Assembly (NCBI GenBank): GCA_024336345.1
Contig: JANFOG010000004.1
Span: 2,852,001-2,916,000 of the forward strand
Origin: Mariannaea sp. PMI_226
Lineage: Eukaryota > Ascomycota > Sordariomycetes > Hypocreales > Nectriaceae
Direction: 5' to 3'
DNA: 64,000 bases
Made by a program: the position numbers and the translations under genes. Under the pieces are notes generated by a model, which was not told the DNA's origin, did not search any database, and was given only the letters and a program-made list of their open reading frames with translations. Shown here in pieces: positions 33,163-45,408 of this stretch (the stretch's first letter is position 1; each line of letters begins with the position of its first letter).

Positions 33163-34597
33163 TTGCTTCCTTCCATTTCTGAACAGTTATCTGCATCTAT
33201 CCGCTCCCCCTCCCACCCTTCATTGTCTTATCTTAAGGGTGCCTTGTTATTCCCCCCATTTTCCCCTCTTTCCTCGTCCTACCTTGCTTCCCACACTCTG
33301 CTTCGTGCTCGTTTCTGGTTCTCTGACCTTTTGGCTGCTGCAGGTCCACCGCACCACCCTCCGCCGGATTGCACTGATTCCCCAAGCGCACAGCACATAG
33401 GCCCCAGCGCAAACCCCCTCCTCAGTGTGTTATCCGTCGGACACCAGCTGCAGCCCCGGCACCAACCCAGCCCACCAGCCCAGCACAGCTGCACGCTCCT
33501 GTACTACCGACAGACGGACGGACCCTGTCAGCCCCAGCACCAGCGCCCACCTTCAGGAGGACCCCAAAAGGACCCCAGGGCTCCTGTCCAACTGTTCTCC
33601 ATTACCTCCCAACTTCCCACATCAACCAACCTTACCAGGTAAGCGCGACCAGCGAGGGTCAAGTCACTCGCACCTCCCCATTCCTAGGCCATACTTATTC
33701 GGGACCCCCCAAGAAGAAGGCTCCAAGCAGCTGTTGGCCCTGGTTCCTCAGGGCTCCTCCACTTCGTTCCCACTTCCCACGTTCCCACGACTCACGAGCT
33801 TCCTCCCTGACCGCCCGCCTTTCCAAAATCGACCTCTCCCCCGGGATGGACACCAGCACACTCATTTGATTCATTTCTTCTCTGGTTCTTCTTTCTCAAG
33901 ACCTAATTTCACTGACAATCTCCTCTTTTTAGCTTGTCCGCGAATACTGAACGTATTGAACCTGCAATACTCAACGAGACTCGCCGAGGACGACCTTTTT
34001 TCTTTTTCTGATTTTATTACTGCTGCTATTATATTCGGTTCAGCTCGTTTCTTCTTCTTCTTTGATTTAAACCAACCGCTTTGTCGGTATCTCCGTCTTG
34101 CCACAAACCATTCGTCTTCGCCTCGTTTTCCTCACCTTCGCAGCCCACTGAAGTGTGGTGTGGACCCTTGGACCCAAAAATCATCTCTCTCGGCCGTGCC
34201 GCGCTACAAGATCAGGACCCTCAAGACCACGTGGAGCTGTTAACATTGGGAATCGACTCGCCCCTCCTCAGCTCCCTGGACTCTTTTCTTCATTGCTGCT
34301 TCCCCTCATCAACTGGACGAGTACTCTCCTGTTTGGTTCGACAACTTATAATCGTTATCCTTCATCCCGCCAGCTTCTTGCCTCGATTCCCAACCTTTAG
34401 ACAAGATTTCCAACGCCCAACGCCTGCTCCAACGACGTCGGCTGCATGTTTCAATTCCTCCACAATACGCATCACCGGTGACGATATATATATATATTTT
34501 TGGGAGGTTTTGCCAACACCCCAATTTTCCTCGAACCATATCTACGTCCAATCCCTTCATTCCATAAAGCCTCGATTGCTCCCGTTTTTTTTCCACC
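33163..34597 (+). promoter_or_regulatory. Probable long pyrimidine-rich leader of the SCOC-like gene
   Basis: From about 33000 to 34597 the plus strand is strongly C/T-rich, as in long fungal 5' leaders. A donor-like CCAG|GTAAGCG at 33641 could start a leader intron. Several overlapping frames of 80-272 codons are open because stops are rare in CT-rich DNA; their translations are rich in Pro, Ser and Leu with no domain. If transcribed, they would act as upstream open frames before the ATG at 34598. I treat them as non-coding. Confidence 0.4.
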
Positions 34598-35126
34598 ATG
34601 GCCGACGAGAACGAAATCCTGTCAGCTGGCTCTTTTAGTCAGACTCATCCTATTGCTCGCTCCGATTCTTCCTCTTCCTCAAGTCCCTCAGACAACAACG
34701 AGCCCACTCTTCACCAACCTTTCCCTCAACGACCGTCGCTACCAACCCGAAAGAGCAGTGGCACAATGGTTGTACCTCGCGACAGTTCGGATGTCGGTCC
34801 TGTTGAATCCAATTACGGTCCGGATGACGTCAGGGCGATGAGCCCCAGGAGGACGAGCGAAGATCTTGACAAGATAGGCAAGGAAGCCCGAGAAGAGATG
34901 AGAAAGTAAGTCAAATACCTCGCTAGGTTTTTGTTCTGTCTCTAACATACTATTCAGACACGCAAAGGCCCTCCAGGACTCTCTGATCACGATATTCAAC
35001 CGCATCGAAGCGGTACGTGAAGAGCACGACAAACTCGACAACAACAACAAATTTCTGCAAAAATACATTGGAGACTTGATGAGCACCAGCAAGATCACAG
35101 CATCTGGAAGCCAGAGGAAGAAGTAA
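34598..35126 (+). CDS. Short coiled-coil protein (SCOC/Slo1-like)
   Basis: Two exons (34598-34905 and 34958-35126; 52-nt intron) encode 158 aa. The first about 95 residues are Ser/Pro-rich and disordered. The C-terminal part from KIGKEAREEMRKHAKALQDS through NNNKFLQKYIGDLM forms one coiled coil matching the SCOC domain. SCOC proteins bind Arl1/Arl3-type small GTPases at the Golgi and affect trafficking and autophagy in animals; yeast Slo1 interacts with Arl3. The start has a strong context (CCACCATGG). The long CT-rich leader upstream suggests translational control. The function in this organism is inferred from the domain only. Confidence 0.82.
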
Positions 35127-38100
35127 GAGTGCTCCAAGGATTACGATGCTGCATAGGGCTTTGGGTACATTCATCGCCCTTTCAGCCATTAAGTTCACCA
35201 ATCAACCTTCTACCCATCAATCGGCTCTAACGAGCTTGATGACACCATCGGGACGCCAGTAGTCCCGAATTCTATACGCGACCCTTTTGAAGCGATTCCA
35301 ACCTCACTTTGGATTTTCCATTTCTTTTGGGATTCTGGGGAGGCATGATACCCGCGCCGTTTGCGCAACTCATTTTCTTCCAACACGCACACACTCTCTC
35401 ACTGGATTTGTGCGGCATTGAACCAAATACTTGGACTGTACATTAACGCATTACGAACTTCAGACAACAAATTCCTGCATAACGATATCGTCGACCAGAA
35501 GGAGACGTAGCCGGAACCTTGCTTTTTTTGTTTATTCTTATAACTGGACTTGCATACCGAGCCATTTGATAGAGCACCATGCTCAGCTGGACTTGGACCA
35601 CAACAGACGGCATAACTGGGCGTTTTTTTACGATCCGCGGAGCCAAGAGAACGAGAACCTCTATGGTTTGCTTCGAAGATGAGCTTCTTTTTCCGCCTTG
35701 TGGTATTACTATTTTTTGGGTGATGTTTTTTTTTTCCTGTTACAATAGCCTATCTTTTTCTGGCGCTGTAGACACGGTGGGAGCGGTTGGGCCTTGGGGC
35801 TGATTCAGGCTGGAGTAAGGATCGTAAGGTAAAAATTAAAATACGAGATATTGAAATTCAAAAGATGTTTATGAACATATAATATTTCCTGGAACGTGTT
35901 TTATTCTACAGATTATAACATTGAGAGTGCCATGGGGTATCAAATTGTAAGGTCCGGTACCGTGGAGATTGAGAGGCTCCGTTGTCTTGCCTTGCAGAAT
36001 CCAGTGCAGTGAAGCTTGGCTGGACGGGCTGTCAAATGGGTTACAGGAGCCGATGCAGAACCTTAGAGATAGACCCCTACCCGCAGGTTCAGCTAGACCA
36101 AGCCTTATGGACCAGCAACCCGTTTTTTGCCTCTAACCCACGCGTTGGGATGGGCTGGTGGTTGGTACTATGTAGGTAGGTTGGTGCCGGTGGCAATGAG
36201 TGACTGGGTTCAGCAACCAAAGTCCGGATTATCGGGTTCACAACTTGTTTGAGACGGTACGTACTGACCAGTGACTTTCATCAAATACTCTATCTGCCTA
36301 CTGTAGGTAGCTGGATGGATAAATTATTGACCACAGGGACAGATTAGTATGCCGGAAGAATTCTGTTTGTGATTATGCTCTAATTCATTTCCTTTTTTCT
36401 TGTAGCAGCGCGTAGCTGGTGTTGATTCTTCTGACAAGTTTCCCTGATGTAACTAGACATCATCATTGTTGGACAGTTTGCTCTCTGGATCGAGTCACTT
36501 TTTCTGCTCACCGCCGGAGGATGGAGACAATACAGCGCTATATGCTCACGATCGACTCACTGGGAGAGGGGAGACCAAAAAAAAAAAAAAAGAGGCACCA
36601 GCCCATTTCTGCTCTCAGGTCAGGGATGGGACATTCCGTGCCTCAATCAATGTCTAGTCCAATTTTTGCTAGGACTATGGTAACTTATTTATTATGATGC
36701 AGTCGCAGTATGCAGTGGCACCCCATGTACTGTACTAATCTGTGTCTACGCATGTTCGGGGTAGGATACAATGACGATCACCGTCGTGTATGCAGGGATC
36801 CGTTTTCTAAGGGATATTGCGGTTCATACATACTGTGTACTACTATGCACATGGAACAAAAGGCAGGCCAGGGCTGCACATTCTGGCAGTACAGGAGCAG
36901 CTGCACGGATTGACTGAAGTCTGAAGAGGGAGCACAGTTTTTTTTTTTTTTTGGTTTGTTTGTGTCTTGGATGGTCGTGCCGAACCGAAACTGGGAGAAT
37001 CACCAACCAATTCACTGGATGGGGAGAGAGAAAACAACGCCAGTTCTGTTTTGGACTGTTGGTGTTCTCTTGTTCCTTTCTACACCAGTTAAGATCCTCT
37101 CCTCCTCCACCATCATCAGCACCATCAGCACCACCACCATCACCCACTACCACGACGGTGTGCTGCCGCCAACAGAAGGGGGCCGATTGAATGGGCTGTC
37201 GTGTGAGTTGATGCAGCTCAGACCCGAGACCGAGACCTTTCGGGTACCGCGGGGAAGACGGGATGAGGGGGGGATGCAAGGGGCGAATTGGGAGTTGTTT
37301 TGGCGGCATGTTCTAGCGTCATGTCCGGGGGGGTTTGCGAAGTGGCCAATGCGGGCGGGGTGTTAGGGGACGGGACGGGGGAGCTGAAAAAAAGGAATAA
37401 ACTGGCTGGACGTTAAATAATCAGCCCGATTATCAGGTAAATTACCGGGGATGGGGGGATGGGGGGCGGCATTTCCACGACAGTCTGCACAGGAGGACTA
37501 CTGGACCTACAGTGCCGATAGTACCTATAGTACCTAGCGTAGGTCAGCTAGTTAGGCTGCGGCAAAGCCCGAGTCCACTGTTAGGACATGCTTCATATGC
37601 ACTCGGACAAACCTGTAGACGTGTGGTGGGTAAAGGAAAAAGAAAAACTGCCAAGAAAGAAGACGAAAGGAAGCAAGACGAAAAAAAAGCCATTCATGTT
37701 TGAGCCGCGTGTCTTGAGTAAGAACTGACAAAGCTTAGGCCAGTTGATGATCCAAGGTAGATGGGTGGCTTGATAAAACATCCATATGAATGGATGCACT
37801 GTTCCCATCTCAAAACGGATATCCATTCGTAATTGCGAATTATGACGTCTGACGTAAGTAGTAATATAGTGACACGCGCGCGAAATAGAAGGGACAGACA
37901 GACAGGTCAAATAGATGAACAGACTAAACGGAATCTAGTAATTCGTAAAGTGAGGTGAGACGGGGGAGTGAGATTTAAGTTATTACAGTTAGATCAAAGT
38001 TCCGTACTGTGAGATCTCCCCAGGTAAGATGAGAGACTGCTGAAGTAACTCTCCTACAGAATACTAATCAGCAGTAGTGATTGAAGACACTACCGACAAA

Positions 38101-38202
38101 CAATCAAAAAGGAAAGATGGGGGGGAAAAGCACAGAGACCAAGAACTCACAACCATAATTGGGTTGTGCAGCTCTCAATCTCTCACAATTTATAGTACAA
38201 TA
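35127..38202. other. Gene-poor region of about 3 kb
   Basis: No convincing gene. The part after 35127 is the likely 3' untranslated region of the SCOC-like gene. Homopolymer runs (A near 36569-36583, T near 36939-36953) and several TAGGTA/TACCTA clusters (about 36170-36185, 36296-36310, 37508-37545) are present. Open frames in both strands translate to low-complexity sequence. Confidence 0.55.
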
Positions 38203-38274
38203 TGCCCACTGACGGAATCGAACCGTCGATCTTTTCATTACGAGTGAAACGCCTTACCACTCGGCCAAGCGGGC
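38203..38274 (-). tRNA. tRNA-Thr(CGT)
   Basis: A 72-nt minus-strand cloverleaf. The acceptor stem GCCCGCT pairs with AGTGGGC (one G-T), the D arm contains GCC...GGC, the anticodon stem TTTCA/TGAAA closes a seven-base loop CTCGTAA with anticodon CGT (codon ACG, Thr), and the T arm is GACGG-TTCGATT-CCGTC. The discriminator is A. No intron is present. No run of four T follows closely; the first good T-run on this strand is roughly 95 nt downstream. Confidence 0.93.
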
Positions 38275-38890
38275 TTTTTGGATGCTCAGGCGGCCGAGTA
38301 TTGCAGAATATGCATCTGGAAGAGAGAAGAAGGGGGAAGAGAAAGAAAGGCGAGAGGTTGCGAAACTTGAGCATTACAGGGGGCAGAAGCCCCGTGGTTG
38401 GCGAATGCTTCGAGAAACTGACCAAAAACGTTGCGGTTTTCAGGAACATGTCAAGCTTAAAGTCGCGGTATGGATTAGACGGTTAAGGAATCGGGGTGGC
38501 GTTCGGGAGAAGTCCCCCTCCCCCCAGTTAAAAACTGTCACTGGCTGGCTACTACTTTGATCGGAGACTTTTCTTGCTTGACTCGTAAAACTAGCAATAA
38601 AACCTCCGTAGATATTCTCCTGGCGTGAACGATTCGAGTTTTGCAAGCCACTGACCTCACTGATCTCGACTGAAGCGATTGAAAGAATTGAAGTAGAAGA
38701 AAGAAAGATTTTTAAGCTTGACCGAACTTCCAGGGGTCCAACAGACGTCATATTTCTCGTTTTGGCTATTAGTTGTTTTTGGCTATTACATTTCCACGGA
38801 ATTCCTCTTATCCCCATTCTAAGTCACGTTTCGCCACCCAACGCTACAACTTCGCTTGCACAACACAGCACGACAATAAGCCACGCTACG
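38275..38890. other. Spacer between tRNA and TRAPP subunit gene
   Basis: About 600 bp holding the 5' flank of the tRNA and the 3' flank of the TRAPP gene. No additional gene is seen. Confidence 0.6.
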
Positions 38891-41800
38891 CTATGCTACT
38901 ATCCTGCCCTTCCTCTGTCTTTGTACTCCTTCCGTATCAAGCACCAATGGTCCGCCACCGGGTCCACTTGCGTCAAGGCTGACAGTGACACTCTTGCGCT
39001 CGGCCACAACCCGGATTGTCTCCCCCAGGTTTCTCCAATCGATCTCGCAAGTCTGCAACGGCTCGTTCGCCGCACGAGGGTCCCTGACCTCCCGGATATC
39101 GATAGTGGGGTACGGCAGCCAGCCTTCCCGGAGGGGGATGAGAATTAGGGGGATCTCGGCCTCGGTCTCTGCCGACGAGGACAACGCTTCACCGGCCTTT
39201 CGGGGAATCACAAAGTGACCCTTTCGGCGACCACCGAGAAGCCAGGTGTCTGCTGGCGCAGTGACTTCGTAGCTAAACTCCTGGTCTTCGTTGCGGCGCA
39301 TCTCCGTGTCCCAGATCTGTGTCCACTTCAGAAGCAGCGAAGCAGGCAGCATCTGGTTCACGCAAACCGTTGGCGTCGCGCCCGGCTTCTTCTCCACTAG
39401 TCCGTCAAGAGGCTGCTGAAGTCTGATATCGGCTGTATGAACAATAGAGAGTGAAGGAATCTCCACAGGAATAAGAATAGTACTAGGTTCTGCGGCCATC
39501 TGCGAAGGTTTGAGAGGTAATCGCGGGTTCGCTTTTTGCCAATCCTGGAGAATGGTGGTGATACCTTCTGCCGCTTTATCCTCGGAGCCAGGGACTCGAC
39601 CAAGACCAGTAAAGTGATGCTCCCAGTCGGCACCAGCCAGAAAGACCGTCGTTACTGCGCCCAATAGTGCGGCACGCTCTAGATCTTGTGCCTGTAATCC
39701 CTTCTTGACTTCTTTCGTCACGGCCGCTGAGATGACTCTACCGTAGTGCTTCAGTGCCGTTGGTTCAATGGCCGCCGCAATAGAAGTTGCAATTTGTTCC
39801 TCAATCTCCGTTTGCAAAACACTATAGTAAAGCTTCAAGTACATGGTCTTGGCAGATTTGGAGGTATTCTTAACATCACTTTTCCTCTTCACCTTGTAAA
39901 GCAGCGTGGCCGGTTGTTTCGGGTAGACCAAGACAGTATCTGACGGAGCGAGGCCAAACTCAGACTCAAATAGAGTTGAATGTATCAATTCGGTCTTGTA
40001 AAGTCGTAGCGGACTGGAGCTCGCCGTTGCAACATTGAATCGTGAGAAGAGAGCTTGGTGCTTAAACACGTCCTGAACATTCACCCCCACCGCCAAAGAG
40101 ATGGGGACCACGATAAACTTGGCAAAGAAAAACTTCTGATCCGAGTCCGTGGTGAAAGATACTTCAATCTTGGCAGATACGTCGCTCATATCCTGTTCCA
40201 CCGAATAAGGGAATCGAATGATGGTAGCTGTATCGGACTCAATCTCGTTGAAGTGAAAGAGGCCAGCCTCGGGAGGTTTGGAGAACTCAGCCGACGAATC
40301 AACAACTTTAGCCTCATTTGCCAAAATTCGAAGACCACCAGTTGCTGGTTTTATCCTAATTTCGCAGCTTTTGACGGAGTTCCAGCCCGGTGTCAGGCAC
40401 AGGTCGAGAGTGTTACTTTTATCCAAGGCAGTGTGCTTAGTTGCTGTGAGTTGCACATCAAGGGCACCCAGCCGTTGGTAAATGAGAATATCAGCATGCT
40501 TGAAGATGGTTGCATCCGGGGGTGGAGGCTGGCTAGCATCTCGTTCAAAATGGAGGAAAAGATTGCTCAATGACAGACCGAGGTGGTCGACCCGGTATCG
40601 GCCTGGCACAAGAGTCTAGACGATCTGTTAGAGGAATAACATATCTTATAAGCGGGCAAAGCTTACCGTGCAGTCAACCTTGATGCTGTTTCTCCCAGGA
40701 CTGAATACTATCTCTCCATCGTGGCTGAACCTCAGTTCCTTGAGGGGGCCCCCATCGATTGTAGACGCCTTCAGGGAGACCCCGTCAAGCTTGATGTCAT
40801 CAGGTAATAGACTTCGTAGGTTAATCGTCAAAGAACACTTGTCTTCGTTATCGTGGTAGTCCAATGTATCCTCCACTTCGATATCGGTAAAGAAATTTGA
40901 CAACTGAACCTTGACTTGCGATGGAAGGGAGGATGCTAGGTCAAACAGATTCCCTACGACCCCCTTCATTGATGAAGCGTCGGGGTAATCAGTTTTGGAT
41001 AGTCTCGAAACACTCTTCGACCTGAGCTCAAGTCGCTCTTTTTCGGCAGCGCATGATTTGGTGAGGAGCGTAAGGGCAACTCGAACATAGTCGTCCTTTG
41101 CACTGGTCTCTCGGAGACAACGCAAATACATGACCAGCATGGATAGCTCAAGCGCACTCCATCCACTCACACCGAAGAACGGCGTTGCCTTTTCGAAATG
41201 TCGCGCAGCAGAAGCGTAGTCTTTGAGGTGGAACTTCAATACGGCAAGATCGGCCAGATTTGCGTGGACAGCATGATCATGGTTGGCAACAGCATAGTGC
41301 CGGAGAGCCTTGTCTGTGAGGATTTCGTATAGTCGGTAAAAATTGTCGGAATCATCGATTGCTGTTTCAAGGAGGTGGCTGCTGATGCCTGCTGACGAGG
41401 GAGGTGCCGACTCTACTGGAGAATCTGGTTTCTCTTCAGGCGGTGAAGAATCATCAAGACTGACATCTTCAAACTCCGATGCGCCTGGCTTTTCTATGAC
41501 TGGAGCCTCCTTCCAGCCATCACTCCAGCCACGCTTTTGTCCCAACCCATCAAGAATGCTTCTTGAAAGCATATGAAGATCGGCACGGCGCGCAGCCAGC
41601 TCTTCGAGTCCGGTCTTGAGGAATTGGGCATTCTCACCACTATCATCAACGGTAGGCATGCCAGGACCTGGGAACAGTCCGGGACTCAAGGGGGGTTGTG
41701 AAGAAGGACTACTTTGGACACGGAGTGATGAGCTGCGAGCGGGATGCATCATGGTCTTTGGCTCCGGCATGGAAGCCTTTGGTTCATGTGAGTCCGGAAG

Positions 41801-43619
41801 TGTTAGAGCTGAAGGAGGAATCGGCAGGGATTTTGAGGAGGTCTGAGCAAGTATCTGCTGTGCAACGGAGAATGCAAAGGAGGCAACAGCATTGTCAACG
41901 ATTTCCGCCAAATTGGGGTCTACAGGAGACTCTTCGCCATCCTCAGTCTTCTGAGGTGTCATGGCAGCAATGATATCTTGGCGCATAACCTGAGATACCG
42001 ATGGAATAAACTGCAATGTTCTGCGACAGATCTCAGCTAGCATATCCAGATTCTCCGTTTCTTCAGCATGCTTTGGAGGAGGCGCAAGGGGAGCTACACC
42101 ATGGAGGATGGTCTCTTGCTGGTCCTTTAGCTTGGCCAACAGCTCCTCTCGCGATGACGAAGCGTTTCCGAGTCGCAGTAAGAGTGCTATTTGCCGTCCA
42201 AAGATGTAACAACGGAAGTCAAATACTGAGACATTGTTGGCTAGAATCATATCTCGATAGGCCTTTTTGGTTGTGCTGATGGGAATCTCATCCAAATGGT
42301 CGCTGGCTACCTCATTGGATTGAAGATCTACGGCTTCCTCATCAACACTTGTGCCAGACACCTGAGCGAGCGCCTTCTCAATAGTCTTCTTGACGTCTTC
42401 CGAGTAGCTGAGTAAGGCTCCTCCATGACTCTCTGGCGATCCCTCAGCGGCTTGCTCATTGATGACCGAGTCTAAGCCGACGCTGAGCTCGTCGTAGCCC
42501 ACCAAAGCATCCTCGACAAGGCCAACGCTCTCAAAGCCTCGTGCGAGGCCCTCCTTCAGAATGAAAAAGGTACAGAAATTCCAGCCGGGAAGGCTTCGCT
42601 GGCCATCCTTCTCCTTGATGTCCTCTTCATACTGTGTCACCCTCATGTCGAATGAGCCGAGGATCAGACTCTTCATCTTCACCACCAGCTCATTCCATGC
42701 GTTCTCAGCATCCTGTTCATTTTCTGAATATCCTGTCGGGACAGCAGGAACCACTCTAGGGAGGTTATCGTAGGGGACATCGTTGATACCGATTCGGATC
42801 TGGGCGATGCGATCCATGGCAGACTTGCCAGTGCCCCCAAAATCTGTCTTGATCTTCTCCAAAAGAGGAGTAGAACCCGCGCGCCATCGTGAAGTTGCCT
42901 TTTCTGACACGCTGCTGTTCTCAGATTTGTTGCTAGTCCTGGGCTGCGTAGCAGCGACAGTGTTTGGAATGACTACATGAATAATGAGGTATTCGAACGC
43001 ATCATGCTTCTCCTGCTTGGTCGCCTTCTTGGAGCTTTTAGAAGGAGGCGTGTTTGTCTTGATCCATTCCCTAATCTCCGACCGGACAGAGCTCTTGTAT
43101 GAGTCGTTATCGTCGCATCGCACTAGTAGGACCTTGAGGTAGGGAGTGCGGCGCAAACCCGGGATCTGGTGCCGGCGCAAGTTTGGAAACGTTTTCGCTG
43201 AGACGACGGAAGATGGAGTTTCGACATTGTCGGTTGAAGCAGTGCGGGCGCCTACTTGCTGCGTTTGAAAACCATCATCAGCGGTGCTTGCGGATCGTCG
43301 CAGCACCGGGGCTGACACAGCAGACGCAGGCTCAACGTCTCCCTGGATAAGCTCGACATGAAGACTATCAATCGAGCGTAGCGGCCCTGCATGCGATTGC
43401 CAATTCAGGTTGTGCAGAGGTAAACGGGGGACTAGGCCCGGGGCAAGGAGCTTATAAACATCGTGAGGATCAAAGTACTCGACTATCATGAGCGACAACG
43501 AGCGCTGTTAGCAAAGCATAATGAAAGCATTCTGCAGCAGTGCAGCTAAAGACGAAGGGAAAAAAGCAAAAAATTAATTACTTACCGGTCACTTTTGACG
43601 TCGATAATTGCTGTTCCAT
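38891..43619 (-). CDS. trs130: TRAPP-II complex subunit Trs130/TRAPPC10
   Basis: Three exons (43619-43586, 43482-40667, 40615-38891) give 1524 aa, in the usual range for fungal Trs130. The first exon is only 34 nt and yields MEQQLSTSKVT; the join restores VEYFDPHDVYKLLAPG, a hallmark start. The N-terminal half is alpha-solenoid (for example LRRTPYLKVLLVRCDDND and the repeat-like NLADLAVLKFHLKDYASAARHFEKA), and the last third contains beta-sandwich segments (KLDGVSLKAST, LVPGRYRVDHLGLSLSNLF) as in the TRAPPC10/Trs130 C-terminus. As part of TRAPP-II it activates Rab11/Ypt31 at the late Golgi, and in moulds it is needed for hyphal tip growth. The gene is divergent from mri1. Confidence 0.92.
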
Positions 43620-44091
43620 GGCAGACGGCTCGACTCCGCCTTGGTCATGGCTATCTGTCCGCGTTGTATCGGTTCTAGATTGGCACGTTGTTCATTCGAG
43701 CGGACAGTGTCCCATTGCACATCTCCCAGACGCCCCTACCGAGGCGACCCCTGCATTGGCGTCACACCTCCCTGTTCAGGCAATGAGCTCACCGCCAACG
43801 GTCGGAGCACGCGTTTCTCCGCCTCCAGAGCGGTGAGGGCCAGAACACAAAATGATTGGTCGCGGTCCCATGACGCCACTGCCGAATTGATGGCGGGGTC
43901 TGGCAGAATTGTCATGGAGGGGCAATAATCAATTTGTCGCAAAAAGACGAAAGCAGAGACGGACAAGCTGAAGGATTTTGTTGATATCTCTGAAATCCCC
44001 CCCCTTCATCGTTCATTCTCTTTGTCCTATTACATTTTCAAGGTTTTTGATTTATCAGAGTGACCAATTTCTCAACCAGAAAACTACAAAA
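43620..44091. promoter_or_regulatory. Shared divergent promoter (trs130 / mri1)
   Basis: The start codons lie 472 bp apart in opposite directions, so both promoters must be inside. No TATA box is clear. A C-run and pyrimidine-rich leader precede the mri1 start. Confidence 0.5.
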
Positions 44092-45258
44092 ATGTCTACC
44101 CTCAAGGCCGTAAAGTACACCCGTGGCAAGCTCGAGGTTCTCGACCAGCTGCGCCTGCCTCACGAATTCCACTACGACGATGTCACCAACCGAGCTGAGG
44201 CCTTTGACAGCATCGCCTCTATGCGCACTCGTGGCGCTCCTGCAATTGCCATCGTTGCCAGCTTGGGGCTTGCTGTCGAGCTCCATAACCGTGGTTTGAC
44301 GGCATCCTCTGTTGAAGAGACCATTGCGCAAATCGATGAGGCTCTCGACTACCTCAAGGAGAGCCGGCCTACCGCTGTTGATCTTACCAACGCGATTAAC
44401 CAGCTGAAGGCTAGAGTAAGAACTGTCGGATCAGGAGCCAGCAAGGATGATGTGATTTCTGCTTTCATCGATGAGGCCGAGAAGATCTTCGAGAAGGACC
44501 TCCAGACCAACCTGTCCATTGGCGACCATGGTGCTGAGTGGCTTCGCATTCACGCTTCTGCTTCGGAGGGCAGACAAATCTCAGTTCTTACTCACTGCAA
44601 CACCGGATCTCTCGCCACTTCCGGTCACGGCACCGCTCTTGGAATTATTCGCACGCTCCAAGCCAAGCGCCTTTTGCAACACGCTTTCTGCACTGAGACT
44701 CGGCCCTATAACCAGGGAAGCCGACTTACTGCCTTCGAGCTTGTCTACGAGGGTATCCCTAGCACGCTCATCACTGATTCGATGGCCGCCTCCCTATTCC
44801 GCAACCGAAAGCAGGAGAAGAACATCGCCGCTGTTATTGTTGGCGCCGACCGAGTTGTCCGCAACGGCGACACTGCCAACAAGATTGGTACCTACCAGCT
44901 AGCTGTTCTGGCTAAATACCACGGTATCAAGTTCATTGTCGCTGCTCCCACAACTAGCATCGATCTTGAGACCGAGACTGGTGACGGCATTAAGATCGAG
45001 GAGAGGAAGCCCGAGGAGCTCACTCAGGTGACTGGAGCCGTCATCAAGCCCGATGGCACTGTCGATGAGTCCACCAAGGTGCGCATCGCCACCGCCGAGC
45101 AGAGGATCGGAGTTTGGAACCCTGCGTTCGATGTCACCCCTGCCGAGCTCATCGACGTGGTAGTCACCGAGAAGGGCGCCGTAGAGAAGGATTCGAATGG
45201 CGTCTTTGACTTCAGTCGGATCCTACCAGAGAGATGGGCTAAGGTGACTGGGGCATAG
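44092..45258 (+). CDS. mri1: Methylthioribose-1-phosphate isomerase
   Basis: One exon encodes 388 aa, the normal length. The family signatures are present: substrate-binding MRTRGAPAIAIVASLGLAVE, the catalytic Cys in VLTHCNTGSLATSGHGTALG and the catalytic Asp in VIVGADRVVRNGDTANKIGT, followed by the ERKPEELT region. It converts 5-methylthioribose-1-phosphate to methylthioribulose-1-phosphate in the methionine salvage pathway, in the cytosol. The related eIF2B alpha/beta/delta subunits lack the Cys-Asp pair, so the presence of both supports the isomerase call. The in-frame stretch before 44092 is open, but MSTLKAVKYTRGKLEVLDQL is the standard start. Confidence 0.96.
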   Translation: MSTLKAVKYTRGKLEVLDQLRLPHEFHYDDVTNRAEAFDSIASMRTRGAPAIAIVASLGLAVELHNRGLTASSVEETIAQIDEALDYLKESRPTAVDLTNAINQLKARVRTVGSGASKDDVISAFIDEAEKIFEKDLQTNLSIGDHGAEWLRIHASASEGRQISVLTHCNTGSLATSGHGTALGIIRTLQAKRLLQHAFCTETRPYNQGSRLTAFELVYEGIPSTLITDSMAASLFRNRKQEKNIAAVIVGADRVVRNGDTANKIGTYQLAVLAKYHGIKFIVAAPTTSIDLETETGDGIKIEERKPEELTQVTGAVIKPDGTVDESTKVRIATAEQRIGVWNPAFDVTPAELIDVVVTEKGAVEKDSNGVFDFSRILPERWAKVTGA

Positions 45259-45408
45259 GCCGTCATTTCGACTACGTGCTTGTCACATTGAATCTTATCT
45301 GCTATTCATATTTGTTCTTTAGCGACGATGGGGGGATAAATCATATTTAACATAAGGCTAAAATGGATCGGGATTTTCATGGGTACTATTAGGAGAGTAG
45401 GCAGTTTA

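Noticed and set aside
33425..34243. 272-codon plus-strand open frame
   Set aside because: It lies in strongly CT-rich DNA where stops are rare; the translation is Pro/Ser-rich without any domain, so it is treated as leader.
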